Source of the DNA: Stratiolaelaps scimitus
Lineage: Eukaryota; Arthropoda; Arachnida; Mesostigmata; Laelapidae
Length of the DNA stretch: 64,000 nucleotides
Assembly (NCBI GenBank): GCA_019614645.1
Contig: JABWDB010000004.1
Location: forward strand, 6,138,001-6,202,000
Direction of reading: 5' to 3'
Both the position numbers and the translations under genes were made by a program. Below are positions 1 to 11,985 of this stretch, piece after piece; positions within the stretch are counted from its first letter, which is position 1, and each line of letters opens with the position of its first letter. The notes under the pieces are model-generated. The model worked only from the letters and a program-made list of their open reading frames with translations. It ran no database searches and had not been told where the DNA came from.

Positions 1-1782
1 GCCTTATCTGTCTTCACAAAATTGACCACCAGCTGCATAGCATCCAAAGTGTAGGCTTTGTCTTCCGCACCGATTGTGACACTGGGCATGGCGGTGGTCA
101 TCGGAAATAGCACGCCAGTCATGTGTGCATAGGCAGATGCGTGGAAAGCTCCCATGATTCTCGAGTCAAGGTTGGGATACGCCTGTCGAAGTTTTCGATC
201 AAAGCGGTATACGTAGACGTTATTGTGCGCCTTTGAATAGCCTCGTACGAAGGCGTTCACCGGACACACGAATGTACCGTCTCCAACGAACGCTGATGCG
301 TCCATGAATCTGCTAGAACTTTTTTGGTAGTAGGTCTCCGATACGCTTTTCCTGATTTCGTTATCGCTAAAGTTCATAGGGTACTTGTAGCCAAAGGCAA
401 GCTTTCCACACCATTCGACGAATTCGTTCTCAGTTGTCAAATTTGGGAATTTCTTAGCGCCGAGCGTATACGGAGCAAAGAACGTCCCCTCGTCCTTCGC
501 GTACCCAATAAGCATTTTGACATCCACGAACTCCTCAGCGTTATCTCGCACATCCTCGGCAATGTTTCGAGTTAAAAATGTGCCGTCCACGGTGGGCTGT
601 AAGGTAAACAAAGGGCTGTGCCCTTCGGGGTCGAACGAGAGTTGAACTAGTTCGTCGGCGTCGGCCTTTCGGAGACACTCCAGCATTTCAGCACCTTCGG
701 TTTTGCAGCCCAGTTTCTCTGCAATGTTCGCCATACGGCTCAGACTCATGTCTCCGCCAACAACAATACCGGCACCCAGCACCCCGGAGTCGAGGATCGC
801 CGCGTGGAACAGCTTTCTGCCCTTGCGATTAAGTGGTGTGCTTATCTGGGCGCTCACTGACATTGAACCGGCACTTGTACCCATCAAGGTGACCTTATCA
901 GGATTTCCTCCGAAAGCGCGGATATTGTCTTGAATCCATTCGAGAGCGAGGCGTTGGTCGTGGAGACCCAGGTTACCTGGCGCAAGGTTTTTCATATCAG
1001 CGAACCCGAGAACTCCAATGCGGTAATTGAAACTGACAATAACCACATCTCCTAGGCCAGCAAGGGGAGCAGCGGAATAGAACAAATCCGAGGCAGACCC
1101 TCTACCGAATCCACCCCCGTGAATGAAGGCGATTACCTGTAATCCCATGTCCCAGATACATCGCTTCATCAATTCTGACGGCATATATACGCATTGTAAA
1201 GTAATGGATTACAATATAATTGCCAGATTCAACAGCTGCGACAATATTCACATAAATCGATTCTGCGTAATTTCTGGATGTTCAGAAATCTGGCATAGGA
1301 GCATAAAGCGACCGGCGAAGTAGCTAAAGCTGGCTGCAACATTATACTACCCTGCTTAAACATATTAAGCTAATATCTAAAACTACACACCACGATATCC
1401 CATGTATTACATATGGCATTTTGAAACTCACAGCTTTATTGTTGCTCTGCCTCGTGCCAGCCTTACGATACACGTTCAATGAGAGACAGTCCTCTGAAGT
1501 TGGATCCGTATTCAAGAACAGGCCCAAAGACGATTGTGGACATCTTGTTGAGAATCTCGTCGCGTTAAACTGTCCAATAGGGCCATGCGGCACAGCGAAG
1601 GAAAATCGAGACGCTACACCATAGGGGATTCCGAGGAACTCTTCAACTTCGACGCCTACACTCGTCTGAGACTGACCTCGAATCGAACCTACCGGAGCGT
1701 CAACCTGTGGGCCGTCTGCATCTGAAGCCGAAATAGCATGAATCGTGGCTAGCGCCAGCAGAAGCCGATGTGTGCGTGCCAT
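1..1782 (-). CDS. Esterase A: carboxylesterase/cholinesterase-like, 3' end outside window
   Basis: Secreted alpha/beta-hydrolase expected to hydrolyse carboxyl esters; substrate unknown. Exon 1 is 1432-1782 and exon 2 is 1-1136, continuing off the left edge. The intron 1137-1431 has donor gtgagt and acceptor acag, phase 0, so the join reads NKA|VIAFIHGGGF. Exon 1 starts with a signal peptide (about residues 1-19) and carries the TRCPQ...SEDCLSLNVYRK disulfide loop. Exon 2 carries the HGGGF oxyanion loop, GTSAG with nucleophile Ser205, DEG with Glu333 and GAFH with His449, so the triad is complete. About 50 C-terminal residues are missing because of the window edge. One oddity: after GIPY it lacks about four residues of the AKPPVGELRF stretch that the paralogues keep. 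The acid before the serine, present in true acetylcholinesterases (GESAG), is absent, so acetylcholine hydrolysis is doubtful. Confidence 0.88.
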
Positions 1783-2806
1783 AACGACAACTGAGTCAAT
1801 GGCGCGCTCCTCTGCGCGTTACCACAGGAGTGACAGAGCGTGTTGCTTCTCGTGGCGTGTTGGGAAGAGAGTCGAAGAATTCTCGCCTCCTCTATTACAC
1901 GGCATTGTCCTTGCTCCACTCTCCATGTTACTTTAAACTCATCGATCCTTTACCCCTGGCAGCTTTCAAGATTACTGGCATCAATATATGTAGTAGACGC
2001 AGTACGACAAACACTGTTTATACCGCCGGATCAATTTCACTTGAAGCAATTCTCGTTGCAATTGACTTCTAGGCTACACAGCTAGATAGACCTGGAATTA
2101 AATCTAATTGGACCGCACCGCTCAAACGTTATGAAGGCTTCATTTCAGTTGATTATATTTTATGTGTGTCGTTTTTCATTGCGTCCACCCTGGCGGCGAT
2201 ACGAGAGAGACTAACTTCAGTAACGCAAGAACGCCAACTATTAAGCAACAGACTCTATCATAGAACTCCAGAGAACCATGGGTATAAAAGATAAAACAAA
2301 CAGCTAAAAAAGATTAGAAATATACTGAAAGTAAACCGCTTAACTGCACCTTAGAATCCATGCCAAGGAACCATTTGATTTGCACCGGATACCTTCACTC
2401 GTCAATGACCAGCATAATTTCGCACGGTCGCCTTCGGCAGTGCCGGAGTGCAGCTTCAGAGCAGGATGATACGTGCAGCGTTTTGATCAACTGAAATTGC
2501 TAGCTCGTGTCGCACATCTCTATCGCCATATTGCGTCTTGTTTGAGAATTCGCTCCCATCCATTACGCTGTGCGAAGCTGAGGTATTATCACTACGTAAG
2601 GGTCTGGCATAGACTGTGATGTGGTTTATCGTGTCCTCGTTATCTGAGGTAATTTTCCTTGCCCCGCCCTTCACGCGCGCGCTCTTCGAATCTTGATAAC
2701 ATCTCTAAACATATTGAGTATTGTTCGATCATCCGCTCAAATCCTATCGTGAGAACAAAATGAAATAAAAACAACAGGGCACATCGGAAAGAATCACCGC
2801 GTCAGC
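1783..2806. other. Intergenic, esterase A to B
   Basis: About 1 kb with stops in all frames. It holds the promoter of A and the 3' flank of B; no repeat or RNA gene recognised. Confidence 0.6.
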
Positions 2807-2812
2807 TTTATT
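2807..2812 (-). terminator. AATAAA polyadenylation signal of esterase B
   Basis: AATAAA on the minus strand, about 57 bp past the stop codon of gene B. Confidence 0.6.
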
Positions 2813-2868
2813 TTTTGAATCGTGTCACGACAGCGTTCGTACACGCTCCTCGATGGGTCGATAGCGTT

Positions 2869-4373
2869 TCACGCAGACGGCTCATAAAAGGGGAACACTT
2901 TTCGGCATCGCTCTTCACTGTACAAGTTTGGCGACACATGCGATTTGTCGTCGAATACCATCACGCCCTCGCCTTTGCTGAAGTCCGGCAGCTGCACCCC
3001 GCGGAATGAGGGGCGATCGTCTGACCTCGCGAAGTTGGCCACCATTTTAATGCTGTCGATGAAGTACGCCTTTTCGTCAGGGCTTATCGTCATGTTCGGC
3101 ATCAGGGACGGAAACACCAACACGGCGCCTGTCATGTAGAGGAAAGGTGTTGCATGGAACGTCCCCAGCTTCGCGGGATCGAGGAATAGGATTTTCTGTT
3201 TCAAGGTTTTCTCGAAGCGGTAGACGAAGACGTTGCTGTTCGCCTTCGAGTAACTTTTAACCAACGCATTCGTGGGGCAATTGAAGGTGCCGTCAGACAG
3301 GAACGCCGACACATCCAGGAACCTGCTAGGATTCTTCTCAAAGTACTCATTCTCTACCGTTTGCCTGACATTCTTATCCTCAAAGTTTACTGCATATTTG
3401 AAGCCAAAGGCTATCTTGTCACACCAATCGAGGAACTCCTCAGACGTTGTCAGATTCGGGAAGCGCTGTCCGGTAAAATCGATGTAGTAGGGGGCGAACA
3501 TCGTTCCCTCATCTTTTGAAGTGCCTATGAGCATTTTGACCTTGGCGAAGTCTTTGGCATTGTCGCGCACATGTTCAGCGATATTTCGCGGTACGAATTT
3601 ACCATCCACAGTCGGGAGGAACGTATATATAGGGCTGTAACCGTCGACGTCGTACGAGAGCTTCGCGAGTTCGTCGGCGTCAGCTTTCCGGAGACACTCC
3701 AGCATCTCAGCTCCCTCAGTTTTGCAGCCGAGGTTATCGGCAATGTCTCGCATTCTTCTCAGGCTAGTATCAGAGTCGCTAACGACACCGGGAGCAGCGA
3801 CTCCGCCGTCAAGGATCGCCGCGTGAAACAGCTTTCGGCCCTCGTTGTTGAGCGGAGTGCTGATCTGAGCACTCACTGACATCGCCCCGGCGCTGCAGCC
3901 CATCAGCGTCACTTTGTTAGGATCACCTCCAAATGCGCCAATGTTATCCTGAACCCATTCGAGTGCGAGCCGCTGGTCGTAAAGACCAAGATTGCCAGGC
4001 GCAAGCTCCTTCATGTCTGCGAATCCAAGAACGCCCAATCGGTAGTTTGGCGCAACTATGACCACATCGCCAAATGCAGCGAGTGGGCCGCCGTTATAGA
4101 GGAAGTCCGAGGCCGCGCTAATACTGAAGCCGCCCCCATGAATATTAACGATCACCTGTCAATCAACGGATAGACAAATAAGAAATGTAGCTATGCCTTC
4201 TGTTTATGTTATCAATGAACATGGGATGTGGGCATCTGATGAGATATATACCTTAAAAATGTGATCAATGTGAAAATAGGCTGAATTATCACATATTTCC
4301 AGACCTTATCAGTCTTACCTCACGCATTGCAGTCAAATGCGACAGGCGAACATTTGAACAACTGATAACAAAC

Positions 4374-4414
<41 letters not shown>

Positions 4415-4800
4415 GACTAATGGATCTAACTTACGGGCTTGTTGTCACCCTGTTTGGTTCCCGCTTTTCGATACACGTTCAGATAAAGGCAATCCTCAGC
4501 TTTCGAAACGGGATTTTTAAACTGTGGCTGTAACTCAGGTTGTGGACACCTAGCGCCAAATTTGGTTGCCGCCAGCTGTCCGACTGATCCAAATGGCACC
4601 GGCATAGCGAATCGAAGTTGGCCGAGAGGTGGCTTCGCATAGGGTATTCCCAGAAATTCGTCCACTTGCTCCCCTTCAACCGTCGCCGATTTCCCACAGA
4701 TAGACCCCACTGGGGCGTCTACATGGGGACCGTCAGCGTTCGTAAGCGAGAGAGTCAAAATGCCGGCCAGTGCCAGGCAAAGTTGGGAAGCCACCGCCAT
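2869..4800 (-). CDS. Esterase B: carboxylesterase/cholinesterase-like, complete
   Basis: Exons are 4435-4800 and 2869-4155 (550 aa). The intron 4156-4434 has donor gtaagt and acceptor acag, phase 0, and holds a (TA)n tract. I chose the ATG at 4800 because it begins MAVASQLCLALAG, a signal peptide; the frame is open further upstream but that leader is not signal-like. Visible parts: GIPYAKPPLG; ARCPQ...AEDCLYLNVYRK disulfide loop; oxyanion HGGGF (128-132); nucleophile in GCSAG (Ser210); DEG (Glu338); GTFH (His456); the CKTEGAEMLEC loop; and a last pair CP...C near residues 415 and 539. All catalytic residues are present, so it is probably an active secreted esterase. There is no C-terminal hydrophobic GPI-type tail, which suggests a soluble protein. 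An AATAAA follows the stop by about 57 bp. Cholinesterase activity is not implied: the residue before Ser is Cys, not Glu. Confidence 0.93.
4372..4411. repeat. (TA)n in the intron of esterase B
   Basis: Uninterrupted TA dinucleotide run within the intron, between the donor at 4434 and the acceptor at 4156. Confidence 0.9.
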
Positions 4801-7187
4801 CGCAGTGTCCGTGTCAGCGGTAGCCAAGCAGACTCGAGTGCTCTCGTTCCTGTCCCAGGAATGGAGTGGCCTGACAGAGCAGTGTCTGTATCTTTTTGTA
4901 CTGGCGGTATCTTTTGTGAACGGGCGGTATCTCCCCCCCTCTCTATCTAATTTCATTGGCTTTGGCTTGTTTGCTGTTTATGGTTTCTTTCCAATCTCGA
5001 ATCGCTCCCCTTCTCAGAAGTAATTTGATATTTGATGCGGTATGCTCCTTCTGATAGTATTCCTATCTCGTCATCCTGAAGCATTAAGAGATGTATTCTA
5101 GCACTATTGATTGATATCACTAAGATAGCGTGTGTCGTCATCGAGAACGCAGGCAAGTTGTCAACCAATTTGGTACGTCACAAGTGACCTTTTTGGTGAG
5201 TGTCACCTCTAACAGACAACTGTCGAATTTATGTATGTGCTAAAATGCCTGTGGTCACGGGGCACCAGCGATTTATTGAAAAATGATTCGGCGGTGTAAA
5301 TCTAGGTTATTCGAGAGTATGGCTAAAGAAACACTACTCGGATGCGAAACCCTTCTTTGACACGTAAAGATCCAGGGTTCGTATGTTGACATTTATAACA
5401 GGCCAAGCTGGGACACGAGCGGAGTTGTGAGATAACTCGGAGGATCGCTGGTAACAAACCAATAAACGGAAATTGTGGCAGATCAAGAACCGCTCGCACC
5501 AAACGCCGTAACAAACCAAGATCACTATAAAAATTAGACATATCTACAAAGTTTGTAATTGTAAGTTGGTAATTGTAATCGAGATAATGACAATGCTTCT
5601 GTGTCCGCAATATTCTGTCTATCAGTTCACTGAACTTAAATTAAAGCCGTTAGATTCAAGCGTTATAGTGTTTCTAAATAGTGTTACGAAGATGAATAAC
5701 GATATTCATTGATGGATCTGTTAATCCATGTAAACACAAACACACATGTGCGAATAGATGGCTTCATTTACGAGAGATACATGCTACACAGTCCTCGACT
5801 CATCGTCTGTGCTGGTAGCGTTTTTTATATATACGGTTGATTTGATAGCGTATTGTTAGTTGTCGTTTTATTTTCAAACATCATAAAAACCTCGTTGTTC
5901 AATCGGTTAAATCAAGAAATCAATCGATGGATAAATCAATAATGCAACTGTTGCGCGCATTACCCATTGTGCCCATATGGGCTGATCTTGATCTTGGCCA
6001 CAAACAGCCGTGGTTAAAAACAGCCGTGGCGCGTTCAAATGAAGAGATACCTCTCGGCGTATCGCCTTTCAATTTATCAAAGGACACCTCAAGGCGATTT
6101 GATCAACACCAACCATCAAAGATGTCCGCAAGAAGGATGCAAATCGTACCTTTAGCCCGTTGGAGGTGTTAGTAGAGCTGCTCTTAGAATATTACCTCAA
6201 GTTACATTCACAGACTGAATGCCGTCACTCACACGAAATACACCTATGGCATATATAGGGAGAGACACACTGCGAGCCGTTTGGCCTTAATGAAATCAAG
6301 TAATTTGCGGAGATTATGCCTCGCTGATATCGATTCAAAACGCCTCGTTTGGTGCAGTTCAAAATCGCCGACTCGTCAGGAAAACGTATATCTGAAGTGT
6401 GGCTTCTTATACTTTTGAAGCAATGTCGATCGGATGTTCGCCGTATTCACCATTGCTTGCTATAGCTCTGGAATCGGTTATTTTATTTTATTATAAAAGC
6501 GGGCGACAATTGTATCCGCTGAACGTGAAATACATCTTAATAGAATATCTAGAACAAGATCTGCCCCAATCCTCGAGTGTGAAGCCAATATAGAAATTGC
6601 TGCACCTTTTAACTCTTACCCTCGACGATCTGCATTATTGCGGCGTAGAAAGATAGCACAATAATGACAAATTAATCGAGAGTGTGTGTCCGTCTGCTAT
6701 AGACGTCGGAACAGTTGTGAGGCGAAATCGGACGTGGTGTTCGCAAACGAAAGCGTTATGATGTGTGTCTGATGCAAAAACAAACAGAGATTTTGTAAAA
6801 TTAATGGTAAATTAAATATAGCATATGTAGTTAAGCATAGTTATTTAGCACCTAGTGGACAGTGAGGGCCCAGGTGTTCAAATCTGATTATATGTATCTA
6901 AGATTTACGCTAATCACACCTGTACAGTGCGCAGGTACGTAAGGTCGACCCCGACTGATTAGCTTAACACACTCTCAAAGAACTCTCAGCAGCAGCAACA
7001 GCAGAGCGCGTCGCTCTTTAAACACTTTGTGCCAGTTGTACTTCGTAATGTCTTTTACTCAACGCTCATAGGCGGGCAATCCCTACTGTATAGTTGTTAA
7101 CGTTGTTAACTCGATCTATCACAAGCACCACTTCTCGTTTTGAAGCAGTAAACAAAATTTGATTGGATGCGAACACGATCTCCGACT
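4801..7187. other. Intergenic, esterase B to C
   Basis: About 2.4 kb of AT-rich sequence. No coding block, esterase relic or mobile element was recognised. Confidence 0.55.
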
Positions 7188-7193
7188 TTTATT
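7188..7193 (-). terminator. AATAAA polyadenylation signal of esterase C
   Basis: AATAAA on the minus strand, about 135 bp past the stop codon of gene C. Confidence 0.5.
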
Positions 7194-7327
7194 TTAATGT
7201 TGTACAATCTATTATAATTGTAATCCACTAAAGGCCACTGTAAGTGATATCTCCTGGACGTATGTGTATGTTCTACGCCACAATCGAGTTTCGACGGAGT
7301 ACATTTTCATTTGATTTAGGTAACAGG

Positions 7328-9359
7328 TTAGTGGGATGAGAAGACGTTCTTGCACCGCTCTTCGCAGCACAGACTCGTTGCCACTTTAGATTTGTCGTCA
7401 AACACCATAACGCCCTCGGCTTTGCCAAAGGCTGGCAACTTTACCCCGCGGAATTCCGGAGCCTGCTCATCCAGCTTCATGAAGTTGGCCACTAACTGTA
7501 TAGCATCCAAGGAGTAGGTCTTATCGTCAGCATTGACAGTGATGTTCGGAAGAAACGTTTGCATTCTAAAAACGAAACCGGTCATATGCAGGAATCCCGA
7601 GCTGTGGAATGCTCCAAGCCTGTTAGGATCAAGGAACAGATATGGTTGGGCAAACTTTCTATCGAAGCGGTATGCGTAGACGTTCGGGTTTGATGTCGAG
7701 TAGCTTTTTATGAAGGCATTGATAGGGCATGCGAAAGTGCCGTCACCTACGAATGCGGCAGCGTCCAGGAACCTGTTTGAATGCTTTTGGTAGTAGTTGT
7801 CCGAGACACGTTTTCTTGTGTCGCTATCATTCAGATTGAGCTTATATTTGTAGCCGGTGGCGAGCTTGGCACACCAGTCAACGAATTCGTTCTCCGACGT
7901 CAGATTCGGGAACGTGTCATGGGTTAAGTTGAACGAGTACCCGGCGAGCAGAGTGCCTTCGTCCTTAGCATAGCCAATGAGCGTCTTGACCTTCACGAAC
8001 TCCTTGGGACGGCCGTCCTCCGCAATATCTGCAGATAGGAATTTGCCGTCCGCAGTGGGCAAGAAGGTGAGAATAGGGCCATTCAAGGAGTAGTCGACTA
8101 GATCCTTGGCGTCAGCCTTTCGGAGACATTCAAGCATCTCGGTGCTTTCTGTTTTACAACCCACCTTTCCGGCAATGCTCTTCATTCTGTCCAGACTGGA
8201 ATCAGAGCTAACTACAAGATCCGGACCCAGCGTGCCTCCATCGAGGATGGCTGCGTGAAAGAGCTTCCGACCTTCGCGGCTCAAAGGACTTATTATGTGA
8301 GCGCTAACGGACCACGCGCCCGCACTAACGCCAATCAGTGTAACTTTGTCAGGGTTTCCGCCGAAGGCAGCAATATTGTCCTGGACCCATTCGAGTGCAA
8401 GCCGTTGATCGTGGAGACCGAGGTTGCCCGGTGCAATATCCTTCATATCGCCGAATCCGAGAATCCCCAATCGGTAATTAGGAACGACGGCAACAACATC
8501 GCCAAGGCCGCTAAGGGGGGAACTGGCCACATCGAAAGCTGAACCCGCAGAGAACGCTCCTCCGTGAAGAATCACTGCTACCTGAAAGACGATTTTATTA
8601 GAACCGCATGCTAGACATATACCATATATGTATATCGTATACGTTGATGAACCACATCCTTCTTCGCCACGGTTTGCGTGCAACTTGGTCACGATCAAGT
8701 CTGCTAGGTCAAACTTCTGGATATTTATGTCCTCCTGCCGATCCACTTCACACTGTTAGCAACTCTGTTCGAAAGAGCACATCTTACAATGTAATCTGAG
8801 CCAGTAGCACCTATATATATATATATAATCATATATCATTCACACCTTGCCCTACCAGAAAATGTGGTCATATCGCACCACGTGATTTCGAAAGACAGTG
8901 CCTCGACGGTTAAGTAGCTCGTCCCACACGATCATGCAATGACGTGTGAAAATTAAGTGTGACATTACAAAACCATTTGTCTCAACTTACAGGCTTGTTG
9001 TCTCCGTTCTTCGTGCCACTTTTTCGATAGACATTTAAATACAAGCAATCCTCTGCTTCAGGAATTGCACTCAACCCCAGAGCGAATTCAGGCTGGGGAC
9101 ACTTGGCAGGCAAACTGGTAGCGTTCAGGTTACCCAGCGGTCCAGAGGGAACCGGCAGAGCAAACCGGAGTTCCCCAACAGGAGGTTTCGCGTAACGTAT
9201 CCCCTCGAATTCATCAACTTGCACGCCTTCGACTGTCCGCTGTTGACCACTAATCGACCCAATCTGGGTCTCTGCCTTAGGGATGTCCGCATTGACGAAA
9301 CTGTACGGAACGGCAACAAACGCAATCAGTGTTAGCGACCACAGTGGACTCGACGTCAT
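7328..9359 (-). CDS. Esterase C: carboxylesterase/cholinesterase-like, complete
   Basis: Exons are 8991-9359 and 7328-8581 (540 aa). The intron 8582-8990 has donor gtaagt and acceptor ttcag, phase 0, giving DNKP|VAVILHGGAF. The chosen start at 9359 gives the signal peptide MTSSPLWSLTLIAFVAVPYS; an upstream in-frame ATG at 9440 would put a hydrophilic leader in front. The triad is Ser209 (GVSAG), Glu331 (DEGTLL) and His449 (GAFHSSGFLHMTG). The oxyanion loop reads HGGAF, so the third glycine is Ala, a change in the pocket that shapes acyl specificity in cholinesterases. Two residues are missing after the oxyanion loop relative to B, D and E. Three conserved disulfide pairs are visible. It is probably an active esterase with altered substrate range. 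An AATAAA lies about 135 bp after the stop. Confidence 0.93.
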
Positions 9360-11103
9360 TTTGCAGCGATCAGAAGAGGCCTCCTCATACGGCTGAGTCC
9401 GCTTGAGCGTGTTGTCAACGTACGGTGGCCCTCGGACCACTGCGCTGTGTTATGCCGACGATTTCGTCTTTTCAAGCAGTGGCTGACCAATAGACGCTCT
9501 GCACTTGCCTCTGACCTTGCTACGGGCAGAGTGACTCAGGATCTTCTGTCATGTGCCCCCTCACCCGTGTCGATGATTGCACTGAAGTACCACAGCCAAA
9601 TCGTCACGATGTTTGGCTGCCACCAAAGGCCGCGTTGTTATTTTGCTGCTCAATGAGATAGACGCTCGTTCACAAGTGACAGTTTACCGCCGTGGGCAAA
9701 AATATGACTGCGAATGGGACGGCGAGTGTATGCGAGTGATGCTCGGTTCAGACTGCGAGATTGTGTAATTTTTAACGAACTCGTGGAGAGTTTTCTAACA
9801 ACGTCATCACATATACTTTGCAAAAAAAATCGTTAGGGATTTATCCAATGAAAGGTACAGGTACAAGTGAAGTGAGTGCATTGGTTACCGAAAAAACTAC
9901 CTCCCCACTGGGACCGTGCATGCAGGTTAAGCAGCGTCGTCATAGTCCACATTAGCCGAACGATCGACAACTTAATAATGCCTGTTCGGCTTCACTTTAT
10001 CCGAACTCCGCTCTTCTAAACTGGAGAAAAAAAACAAATTGGAGTAAATCACCCAAATACAAAGACGTTACAAAGACATCTTTTAGGTTGTCAAGGAACA
10101 CTTGTCTGTCCCATGTAGTTTGAGCGATTGACACAAAATTTACAGTGGTTTTATATATATACATTTGTTCTTCCTTTGATCAGTCATACTCAGCCCTAAA
10201 ACTATCCGGGAAAAGTCGGCTTCAGTTGCTCAGTTCATTGGCAAAACAATACGACGGGTCAGTAGCGCCCATCAAAAATGTTTCCCGGTAATTTCATTCA
10301 TTTCGTCTTGTTGTGACTCACAGCACAAAGAAAAAAAAAACATGTTTTCGGGCCGAGTGTCAGCCTTCAACATTTAACGTCCACGGTAGTGCTTTCTGTA
10401 TTGCTTCGTAAGACGTAACTCTCTCGCAGGCTCAGCATCATCCGCGGCGGCTGCGACGGCTTCGGCGGCCGCGTCCAGTGAACTCGCTCAGTGTGGAGCC
10501 ACTTTCTCGTTTTCCTTTCCCTTGGAAGAGGGCCCCCGGACAGAGGTCAGTGCCGTGTGGATCCACGATCAGATCTGGACTTTCAATATCCATCCAGCAA
10601 TGGATGTCATTATACTCTTACCCCATCGTGATTTGTATTCACTTACTCGGTGAACGTAAATAAATGTTGTTTCTGCCCTGTTGGTTTTCTGTACGGATGT
10701 GAGGAATATTGACATATTCTTTAATTAGTATATATATAATAACAGCACATGTTGTGCTATTATCATTCTATATACTCATAACATATCGACGGACAGAAAT
10801 GAACTTCGTATGCTATTAAAATATTAATGTAGATGATGATAATAGACACAATAACACGACATATGTTTTGAAAATAAATTATGCCTTATATGTGTAGCTT
10901 ATGTAATAACTTTTGTCAAATTCGCATATAGATAGTCTAGTCTCTCTTTCGGGCGGAGACCTTTAGTCTGCTTTGATCCGTGGTGGCTGTGAAATTTGGC
11001 CGGTTCATTCAACGAATATTCCAGCATCGATACATGTCATAGGTTTTCGTGTATTTCACAAATACAAATTGAAGCAAAAGAAAGCGCATAGAAGGTACTT
11101 TGG
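9360..11103. other. Intergenic between esterase C and psi-1
   Basis: About 1.7 kb. It contains the SINE-tail fragment at 10343-10392; otherwise nothing recognised. Confidence 0.55.
10343..10392 (-). mobile_element. SINE tail fragment
   Basis: On the minus strand this reads TACCGTGGACGTTAAATGTT, then a CTCGGCCCGAAAAC end, matching the 3' half of the SINE at 24.3 kb. No tRNA-like head and no clear target-site duplication were found here, so its limits are uncertain. Confidence 0.5.
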
Positions 11104-11268
11104 TCACGTCCAATCGGCCCAATGGGGACGAATAAGGCAAACCTTAGGTCATCCACTGATACCTAGACGTAAGGAATCCGAAGGGATGCATTAACCTGCC
11201 TACATTCAACAGTCTGCAGTTGACCGCTTATCGAGCTAGTGCGTGTCTCCACCTTGGAGTCATGAGCA
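11104..11268 (-). pseudogene. psi-1: decayed esterase first-exon fragment
   Basis: Read on the minus strand, this stretch gives SKVETRTSSISGQLQTVE, then RQVNASLRIPYV, a TAG stop, and in the same frame VDDLRFALFVPIGPIG. This aligns with gene C exon 1 (PKAETQIGSISGQQRTVEG... RYAKPPVGELRFALPVP). The stop falls exactly where the paralogues have the Lys of YAKPP, consistent with AAG to TAG. Homology fades on both sides: I see no signal peptide, no EDCLYLNV loop and no second exon. It is a non-functional relic of another array member, closest to gene C by eye. Confidence 0.75.
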
Positions 11269-11659
11269 TGAGTCACTGTGTGAGTCTTTCGAGTGAGTCG
11301 GCAGAAAAAATTACGCTTCCTTGATAGAATGGGTAATTTCTTACCTATACGTTTCGTGCTCGTCAAGAAAGATCGGCCAATCAATGGTTCCCTCTCGCCC
11401 TTGGCCTAGCTCACCTTCGAGTCTCTGTCGATTGCCATCTCCACTCTCGCTCGGCGAGATAAACGCTACAGACATTTTCCCTCTACCGTTGATTAGCCTT
11501 GTTCGATGTGCTCATTGAAGTCCGCCTTTTCATGGCCACTCAAACGAAGTGATTGTGTCCGGCCAGAAAGTCACCGAACAGTGACTGGCAGCCAAAAAAA
11601 AAGTCGGCGGTTAGAGCATACTTTCCTCAGACCTAGTCTTGTCCATGCGCGCGAGGTTC

Positions 11660-11985
11660 CGATGGTCATTGAAGGTACTGAGGTAGGATGGGGAGTGCGA
11701 GCCTCCGATATTCCCAGCAAGTTGCTGAAGGTAGCCACAGCATCGACTACTGTGCATCCGCTGTCGAGCATCATTAATCGCTTTTCTAATACGGGTTCAT
11801 TCCCTAGCAAACATGAGACGCGAATAGTTCCTCCTTTCAAAAATAAATGTGAGAGTATTCAGATGCCCCTTTTGGGCCAATATCGCTTGTCGATTCCGTG
11901 TCCCAGGTTTTCGAGAAGCTAGAGACAAGTAGGCTTGGAATCCATCTTGAGGCTCTCCTTTTCACCAGTAGTAGGCAGCAGATTT
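11660..11985 (+). mobile_element. Non-LTR retrotransposon fragment, N-terminal part of reverse transcriptase
   Basis: The plus frame gives ASDIPSKLLKVATASTTVHP, then LSSIINRFSNTGSFPSKHET and RIVPPFKNKCES, the classic RT entry block of LINE elements. A frame change follows at the YRPIS region; the next frame reads FEKLETSRLGIHLEALLF. Over roughly 11905-11960 the DNA matches 18317-18375 (ttttcgagaagct, aggcttggaa, ttttgaggct), so this and the 18.3-kb fragment come from the same or a close element and overlap by only about 60 bp. Both are decayed. Confidence 0.65.
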
